Below are positions 55,879 through 64,000 of a stretch of 64,000 bases of DNA, one piece after another. Within the stretch, counting starts at the first letter, position 1; each line of letters opens with the position of its first letter. Origin of the DNA: Varanus komodoensis (Eukaryota > Chordata > Lepidosauria > Squamata > Varanidae); assembly GCF_004798865.1 (NCBI RefSeq), contig NW_025335505.1, positions 21,685,711-21,749,710 on the forward strand, in the 5' to 3' direction. The notes below the pieces were generated by a model, which worked only from the letters and a program-made list of their open reading frames with translations, had not been told where the DNA came from and searched no databases. Both the position numbers and the translations under genes were made by a program.

Positions 55879-58800
55879 TCAGGCTGTTCCATACATACAT
55901 GCCCAGGAAAGAGTCTGAAAAGCAGGAAGGAAAAGGAGAAAGGGGGAGCTCCTTCTTAAATGTAGCCAGGCCATACTCACTGGTGGAGGGGTTGAAGGTT
56001 CTAGCTGACGTCCAAGGAATGAAAGTAGACGCCGCCAAATCAGGCCACTGCCCAGAAACATAATTCCTGTCACCAGCCAAAATATTCTACGGTCCTGGCC
56101 AGGTGCGGAAACATAATTAACAATTCAGACCATCTTCAGAAACACACTCAGCCTCATAGACCACAGTAAAATATGTTAGACTCCAGGTACATTTTCCAAT
56201 CATAGTCGTTGACCCTAGCATGGATTTAACCAAGAATGCTCCTCTCTAAAATTGAAATGGCTTTTGCTGCAAGAAGACTTGCACCAAGGATTTCACAGAG
56301 CTGCTCTCACAACCACGAGGCACTATTTTAAAAGCTTATAGTTTGTAACTCTGAAAACATGGATATCTGGATATATCATAGTACTACAAGCAGGACACCT
56401 CATTCTTTTTATGCTTTTATACAGCTGTAGTTGAGAAGTCACACATCTAGACTGAATACTACAACTGATGCGATTCACGCACACAGATGTGTTTGCTGTT
56501 ATTAGGTGTAACAAGCCCGTTCCAGAACTGCGCCTCACCTCTTCAAATGATGATTCTAAATTCATGCCAAAAGCTACTCCTATCAATCCAAAGAGTGACA
56601 GTGAAAAGGTGCCCATAGTAAGCTGCAAGTTCAGTCTCATCATCACATTACGGTGGCTAAAGAAGAGAAATATTTAAAGTGATTAGTTGTCGAAGTGATT
56701 ATCTGTTTCACAGATCTGACCATCTTTGGAAAGCACCCACCCGCTTCTTATAGAAAACTCACAGATATGGTTAGAAATTAGAACAGGATTAGAACAGGAT
56801 TTTGGCATAAATTTATCAGTGGTCTTAAAGAATTTTTTTAACTGGAAACAATCTGGATCAAAAGGACGAAGAAGCAGTGCAAAATTTTTCTGTTGGAGGG
56901 GGCACTGATAGACAGAAAACAAAAGCCTTTCTGCGTGAACTGCCTTCCAAGAGAGGTACATTGTCCAACCTATACACAATTTGGGCAGGCTTGTTCCAGC
57001 AACTGGATTTATGTCACACAAAACGGAATTAGATAGTAGGGAAATGCCACAAACAGGAAACAATTATGAGGAGCTATGCAATGACCTAGTTTCTATTGAT
57101 GGAATCAAAGTTCTATAAGCAAAATTGTAAGACCAGGTTATCCTTAATCTAGATGAATTAATACAGCTTGCTTTACTAAAGCTATTTAACGATGTGCATT
57201 TTGAGGGAGCCAACACATGGCTTGTTTTAATGGTTATCTGAGAGCTGACTAGCCATCAAACAATCCCTGTCGCCTTGGTTTCTGCACCACAAGCCAGAGA
57301 AGCTGGGCACCCAGTGTGTAGTCCCTGCAGGTAGCTGAAGCCATGGTGGGCTGCCGTATCTTATGAACCAGGTTATTGCCAAAGTAGGATGCACAGAAAC
57401 ATCTGCTTTTCAAACCAAAAGGGATAACTGCTTTTGTTCTGACACTGTTTGTTGTATCTGGATAAAAAAAATCTGCTTTGCAATGTCACCATCCCTCTGC
57501 CACTGGATTCCTTTAATAAGTATGGACAGAGTAACAGTAAAACTGTATAGATTTAACAAGAGAACTGCACTCAGCTTCTAAAATGTGTATGTCTCAAACT
57601 GATTTACTGTTACCTTGCAGCAATACTTACAAAAGGAGTAGAGGGTCAGAAATAGCTGTGCAGTGTAAAACAGGAGCATTATGGCACTTTTGATACACAG
57701 CTCTTCAATTAAAATTGCTTTCTGGCTTCTTGAAACAGTGCTCTCTCTGAAATAACTTCCCTCTGGAGAAGAAAAAGAATCTGCACACTACATTTGTATA
57801 TACAGTTATCATGACTTGCACTTAATTGACATTTAAAACCAATTGCTTTAACTGGTGACCGAGCATTAGCAATTCAGAAGCAGATGGATTTGTGCTTTCC
57901 CCCAGAACATTATTTATTTATTTGTTTGTTTGTTTAGAAAATTTCTATGCCACCCCATTCGCCAAAGCCTCGGGGCGGCTCACAAATCTTTAGTTCATCA
58001 AGCTCCAACCTAGAAAGTTAGAAGCCACTCAAATGACTCTCAATGATATTTGCAAAGCTATTCTGGCTGAAGTGCATGGGCACTTGGATTTGATAATGGA
58101 ATGTCTGGATAACATAGAATAGAACTGACAAAACCCTGAAACTGTTTACAGGAATAAAATGTAATTCATTCCAACTGAATGGAGCTTCATAAACAAAAAT
58201 GATACTGAACCAAGTTTCAAGTGTTTCCACAAGTCTTGTCTTACATTTTAGAAAATGGTATGTAAAATATAGCTAACCTGTCTAAGTTGATAAAGATGAT
58301 GCTTTCAGAATCATCAATCAATAGTCGAAGTTCACGAGTTTCATTGATAAGGTCTTCTGCTTGCCTGTAGTAATTCTCTAGCAGTAGCTCCATCTCCTCT
58401 GCATGGTCAATTCCACCGAGACTCTCCTCACTGTGAACATCAACAACTTAAGTTAAAATGCCAGCAAACTGAAAACTTACAAGATGTGTTGTTCTCAAGC
58501 AGAATCTCAATTCCCCACTTAATATCTTTGGCACCTGCATGACAAACACAGCAAATTAAACGTGTGTATGTGCGTGCATGCGTTTATAGAAGAACTATGG
58601 ATGGAGAACCTTTGATCTGATGGTTAGATAAAACCTGCGAAACTCTTTTCCAGGACCTTTCCCTTCTCCAGTTGAACATTTACTATAAAAAGAAACTGAG
58701 CCCTACATATCCATCTTCAATTCATATATGAGCTCCATTTAGCACCTTCATTTCCCTTGTCTAAGCATGGCTTGAACTGTAAGGAACGACCCATCCACCA

Positions 58801-61800
58801 GGGTTCGTATACCATGATGGGTCGCAGCAAACTGGGCACTTGCAGTAAATGAAATCACAGTGGCCTGTGGTGCCATGTCAACAGGCTACACACGTCTACT
58901 ATGAAAAGTCTAGCAGGCTCTTAACGAACTTGTTACAGGTGTAGCTCAGTGTGATTCATATTATTTGCTGCACAATATTGTCTATGCAGTAACTGCTAGC
59001 TAAATTTAAGTGTGTAATACATATTCAACAAAATACACAAATGTAGACAATGCTGCTTCCACCCCCATAATTGTGAAATTTGGACAGTTAAGTATGAGTT
59101 TCCTGAATTTTCCCAATGCAAGCATACCAACACAGACTTACAATACTTGTGGGTCTGTCCATTTAGTTAGACACAGCTCTTCTATTACTTCTTCCTCATC
59201 TAGGATTTCCAATATCGTCTCTTTGAAAACTTTAAGATCTGTTTCCAATTCTGACAAACTAAGAAAAGCAGAGAAGGAACAACCACCACCACAACAAAAC
59301 AAAACCATTTAACATCTGATTTCGTTAGAGACTTGTTTGTACGTTTTAACTTGCTTTGTTAGACTGCTTGCTCTGTCAAAAAGCAGGGAATGTGTGTAGT
59401 CAGTCTTGACACCTTTCCCCAGCTGAACAACAGGGGGCCTCCAATACCTGGGAAGGATGCCTAAGTGCCCATGAAGTTTTTCAGGTGTCCTGTATTCTAA
59501 CAAAAATAAGAAATGACTATCCAAGTGTACTTAACGATGCTGATTCTAGATATTAAGGTTCTAGATGGCTGGGGTCACTGCTGTTTGCAGGAACACTGCT
59601 TCCCATATGAAGCTGCCTAATCATAAAGATCTGCAAGAGGTGATACCAGTGAAGACCAGAGAGATGACCTTTTCAGAAAAGGCCTCTCGCTTATGGAAGC
59701 ACCCACGCTAGCATCACTGAGCTATCAGGCTACAATTGTTTTCTACAGCTCAGCTTTTAACGGCTGTTGATCTTCTGCAATTTAATATATATGCTTTATG
59801 CCGCAGACTGCTTTTTTCTTTGTTTTATGAATGAGTTGTTTGAAAATATGCATTTTGTAAACAATAAATGATTACAAGTAATATAACAACTGAAAGAAAG
59901 GCAATATACAAGAATCTATTTCATGTAATTGTATTAGCTGTTTAGTGTTCTTATTGATTGTCTTATGACTGTTGATGGAAGTTGCACAATGGAAAAGCAG
60001 CAGGAGAATATTTCAATTAAGTACTAAAGGTGATGATAGTTCTACTGCACAAAGGACTTAGGGCAGACTACTTCGGCTTTTGCTTTACCTTAGGTTGTCT
60101 CTCTCACCTCCTGAGCCATCACACGGAGGCGTGATTTCTAGTGGGTTGCTGTGCCAAACTGTAGCTGCAGCAGAAAGGAGATTATCGCTTCCCTTGTACA
60201 AGTGGAGGAACTAGGTTGAGCAAGCCCATTTAGGATTTGGGACTTGAACCTACAGCACCTACATCCCAGGTCCTCACTTTATACAGGGGACTGTGGCTCA
60301 AACTCCAACTGCTACATAGCTCAGGACTCATAAGAAATTAGAACTAGGTAATTTGAATAGGGGAAGGTAGGTTTTCTTACCTCTTTCCATTCTGCAGTAA
60401 GATATGGACTTTGCTCCTATCCACAGACAAAAGCTTAGGGTCCACTAAAGCATTCAGTGTCTCAAGAATCTGAGGCTGCAGGTTATTAAGTCTCCCATGT
60501 AGGTAGCTGATCTAGATAACAACATGATCCTTCATAAGAATTGAAACAATCTGTTTAGAATGCCTCGGGTCACTGAACCTGCTTGCTGAACAAACAAGCA
60601 ACAGTCCTATGCTCCTGAAATTCTTAAAGCAGGTAAGTATTCCCCAGCAAAATAATCCAGGTGTGCATACATCCTATATAAATATCAGCTTAATTAAAGA
60701 ACCCATGGTGAAGGACAGTCTGGACATGTATTTCTGCTTCTGCTATTTAATAAAATTAACTGGTCTCATCTCTGATGGGGGAAGTTTGGTTTCCGGAGTG
60801 ATGTGGACAGTTGATTTGTGGCAGTTGCAGATTTTGTCAAAGACCAGACTGGTGGCAGCCCAGGGCCCCAATTATCCAGCAAGGAGGAAGTGAGAACTCC
60901 CCCTCGTTCTTTAAAATCTGCCAGAGTATAAAGCACCCCACTGGGCTGTTGTTAGGTGTAAAGAGAAGGGAGTCTTTTCACAGCCAGTTTACATATGTAC
61001 ATTCACTTTGCTTTCTTAAGTCCACAGTTATATGAGCTGCATGCTTCAGAAACATGTAAGTTTCTAGAATGCAGTAACTGAAGGATCATAATTCTTTTTG
61101 GTTTTGCTGGGCAAATCAGACTCAGCCCCTTTTGCCCACCTTTCCTGCAGAGATTTCCATCTCCAGTTTCATTCCTTCTGCTTGTGATACTTGGTGTTCT
61201 GATGTAGTAACAGTACACTTGCTGTGATAACCACAGATCATAAGAAATATCAAATTCTAAGCATGCATACAAAACACAACAAAATGCAGCCAAGCTATAG
61301 AGACCCAATACCTAAAACAATTATAATCCCATTAAGTAAGCAAGTTGGAAAAATGCAGCCTAATATGCTATTTGGTCAAATGTCTGAGATAGTAGGTAAA
61401 ATATTCATTCCAATTTTAAAAGCTTACATCTTGAAATGGCCACTTGGGGACACAGGGAAATATTTATGTCAGTATCAACACATTACACTTCAGAATCTGA
61501 GTATTATTCCCCTTTTTGTATCGTAAAAGGAGCAGTGTAAGGCTGAATGTGTCTGGTCCCTCACTTGCCCCTGGCCACAAAGACAATGGCAATGTGTTCT
61601 AAAATAGCAAGTGGCAGGAAATCAACCCAGACACACCGTCTTACTCAGGAAATAAGGTAATAAGCCTCTATGCCTTCTTTGTGAAATTACCCTGCACAAA
61701 CTGGAAGGTACACAAAAGCCCTTAAAGTTTCATGGCCAAGAAACTTGCCTTAACTTTAGAAAGCTTAGATTCAGGGCAGACAGACTAGATCAGGATTTAC

Positions 61801-63591
61801 TGCAAGATCTCTGGGTGGTTTAACAATAATGATAACAAAGTGCTCTTTATTTTCCTAAGTTTAGCTGCTGAGATCAAGACCTCAGAGAAAAGAATAATAA
61901 ATAAGCATAAAATCCAGTCCTGGTACTAAAAACAAACTCCTGTACTGAAGATGTACTCAAGGGAACTTGGTTCCCAAATTCTAGGTCTACCTTCTGAGCC
62001 ATTATTTAGTTCCTGGAAATGGAGATTCTAGTGTAAAAAAATTAGCTCCTGCAAACCTAACATTTGCCTGCTTAGGCCCCACTTTTGATTCTCAAGAACA
62101 ACATGGCAAGGCTACTCCTTCTCTTAAGTTATTCCCTGCGTAAGTGGGTGGGATCAGGAACCTAAAAGCAGATGCTTGCATTCATTCAACTGGATTATGA
62201 TTTTGTTTTAATAAAATTGCTTCCATTTACTTAACCACAATTTTAGTTTCTACCTGTTGTTCTCAGCATATGAGCCTAACGAACTGCTATTCTTTCGTCA
62301 TAGTGACAGTGCTTACCCAGTACTGGAGTATTGCTTCAATAGCTCTGAATTCAAATGGTAAAGAACATGTAACGAGTTGACCTTCTCCAGCTAGCTGAGG
62401 TGCCAGTTCTTGGATCAGCCAATTTTCCAGGTTTATATTACGATAGTCCAGGATTAGGAGATACTCTGGCGTTACCACAGCCTTCAAAAACTAGAAGCAG
62501 AAAATGAAGTCAGCTAGTTCCATGAGTGTTTGCTACTGTAGAACTTTCTCAGTTGTGACACAAGTTCTGTGGAACACCCCCATCCCTGCCCTGGAAGACC
62601 TAAATACTTTCTAAAACTTCTAAAATGACTAGGTTAAAACATGGGTTATTAGACACAGAAAATACAATCCTATACATGTCTACTAGAAATAAACCCAACT
62701 GAATTCAATAACACTTACTCCCAGGGGACTTATTTCTCTATAAAAGTGAACAGCATAGTATTGATTTATGAAACAATTTTTTACAAATGGAAACGCAGAA
62801 AAATATCCATAATTTTTTGCAGTATAAAAGGTTTTCTGCCTGCACTCAGCCATCCTTGAAGAATATGTCAGATTGGATCTCACAAAACAAATAATATTAC
62901 AAATAAACACATTCTCTGGTAACAGATTTCTGCAATTCAAATGCTTCCAAGCTTCCACAACTCCCTCTGTCAAAACAGTGCTAGCGCTGCTTCATACGTT
63001 ACCATCATATGTAATCATCTCATACATGAAACACGGACTCTCACTCACCTCCATTCTTATGATAATCCTGTTGCTCCTGGGCGATATGCTTACTTGATGC
63101 TGAAATCGTAGATCTCGTGCTTGGAGGCTTAATTCTTGGTACAATTCTGTTTTCTTTCTTTCTGCCAAAAAGAGGTTTTAAAATGATGTGAACAGAACAG
63201 AGACTGTATTGGATAAGCACACAGATACTCCGTCATCACTCCAACCAGCATAAAACCTAGAAAAAAGCATGGGTCACAGTCTGAGGATAAATGAGGCAAA
63301 TGCCTTGCTGAAGGTAAGCAGGTTTGGGTCTTGACAACCCCTTGATAGGAGACTATCAAGGACTCCTGTATGCAGCCTTGAAATGGGGTAGAAACATAAA
63401 ACAGAAAAGTTGGAAATAAATAATTTCATTTATTATTTGTAGATCAGCATCCAGCAATGAATGCTAAGCTATGGTGCTATAGCATCAGTATTAAGGCACT
63501 ACCATGTCCATAAGACATTTTATTGAGTTCAAAAGCAGTAATAGTTCTACCTACCGTAAGAGCTTACTCTGCCATCTTTATCGAATTTCAT
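55879..63591 (-). CDS. MRS2: Mitochondrial magnesium channel MRS2 (last 8 exons; 5' part outside window)
   Basis: CorA-type channel of the mitochondrial inner membrane that carries Mg2+ into the matrix. Coding exons, 5' to 3' on the minus strand: 63591-63555, 63161-63049, 62490-62317, 60511-60381, 59258-59142, 58430-58278, 56656-56539, 56094-55879; all introns are GT-AG and phases agree. The human gene has 11 exons, so the first three (targeting peptide and start) lie right of 64000. Matches include ERKKTELYQEL, LPFEFRAIEAILQYW, LETLNALVDP, GIDHAEEMELLLENYY and LIDDSESIIFINLDSHRN. TM1 (about TMGTFSLSLFGLIGVAF) is followed by the family signature GMN and TM2 (about IFWLVTGIMFLGSGLIW). Both termini of such channels face the matrix. 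The last about 30 residues after GRQLEPSTPPP do not align well with human. GPLD1 is convergent. Confidence 0.95.
57905..58000 (-). repeat. LINE 3' tail, antisense, with short simple repeat
   Basis: 'ttatttatttgtttgtttgt' followed by 'aaatttctatgccacccc' and 'cctcggggcggctcacaaat' is the reverse complement of a common L2/CR1-group LINE 3' end. It lies in the MRS2 intron between 58278 and 56656. Confidence 0.55.
62660..62745. repeat. Foldback (MITE-like) repeat, family B
   Basis: 'acaatcctatacatgtctac' with 'taaacccaactgaattcaat' and 'cacttactcccaggggactt' matches one arm and the core of family B. The other arm is decayed. It lies in the MRS2 intron between 63049 and 62490. Confidence 0.55.
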
Positions 63592-64000
63592 CTAAAAGGA
63601 AGAAGAGAAAGATGGTATTGCTATTGGATGTGCTTTTACACAATAGGTCATTCTTAAAACAACTGAAGAATGTGTTTAGTTACATTATTCAGTATTCTGT
63701 ACTATTTAGAGGTAGGATTTTGGCACCATGGAATTAAATATCAATTTCAATAAACACCTTTATTATAGTATCTCAAAATATAGTTTTCTCTCCATGGCAC
63801 AAATTAATTCCTAAATGCTCAAAACTGTTGAAGTTGTTCCAAGATGGAAGAATTATGATTGAAAACATTACTTCTGAAACCCACAACTGAATACATGTAA
63901 GAGAAGATATTCTTCTCATCTATGGGTAAGAAGAGGCAGATACCATTAATATTTGTTTTATGAACTAAAACCAGCTAACACAACAAACTAACAAGTAGAA

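Overview
The window is vertebrate nuclear DNA, almost certainly from a squamate reptile (lizard or snake). The genes are split by GT-AG introns and encode proteins close to mammalian ones. The interspersed repeats fit a squamate: BovB/RTE LINEs, CR1, L2-like and L1 LINEs, a tRNA-derived SINE with the reptile-type 'cacagggttgttgt' body, short foldback (MITE-like) repeats and a Tigger/pogo DNA transposon. Family and species cannot be fixed from the sequence.

Layout. 1-6036: 3' flank of ALDH5A1, no gene recognised. 6037-15085 (minus): ALDH5A1, mitochondrial succinate-semialdehyde dehydrogenase, all 10 coding exons, 531 aa, starting in a CpG island. 15086-18170: spacer between two divergent genes, with a 100-N assembly gap (15519-15618) and L2-like LINE remnants. 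18171-49845 (plus): GPLD1, GPI-specific phospholipase D, all 25 coding exons, 836 aa. 49846-55878: convergent spacer holding the GPLD1 3' UTR, a SINE and a nearly full-length Tigger1-like transposon. 55879-63591 (minus): the last eight coding exons of MRS2, the mitochondrial inner-membrane magnesium channel; its first exons lie beyond the right edge.

The order MRS2-GPLD1-ALDH5A1 and the relative orientations match human chromosome 6p22, so this is an old syntenic block rather than a functional cluster. ALDH5A1 finishes GABA breakdown in the mitochondrial matrix, MRS2 imports Mg2+ into the same organelle, and GPLD1 is a secreted enzyme cutting GPI anchors. Nothing in the sequence links their regulation. 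I rebuilt every exon by hand; exon lengths sum to whole codon numbers and the phases match across all introns for the two complete genes.

I found no undescribed system. The points most worth a second look are an in-frame 36-nt microexon candidate in GPLD1, the divergent C-terminus of MRS2, a roughly 170-bp tandem array with telomere-like motifs in GPLD1 intron 1, BovB copies of different ages, and the Tigger1-like element.
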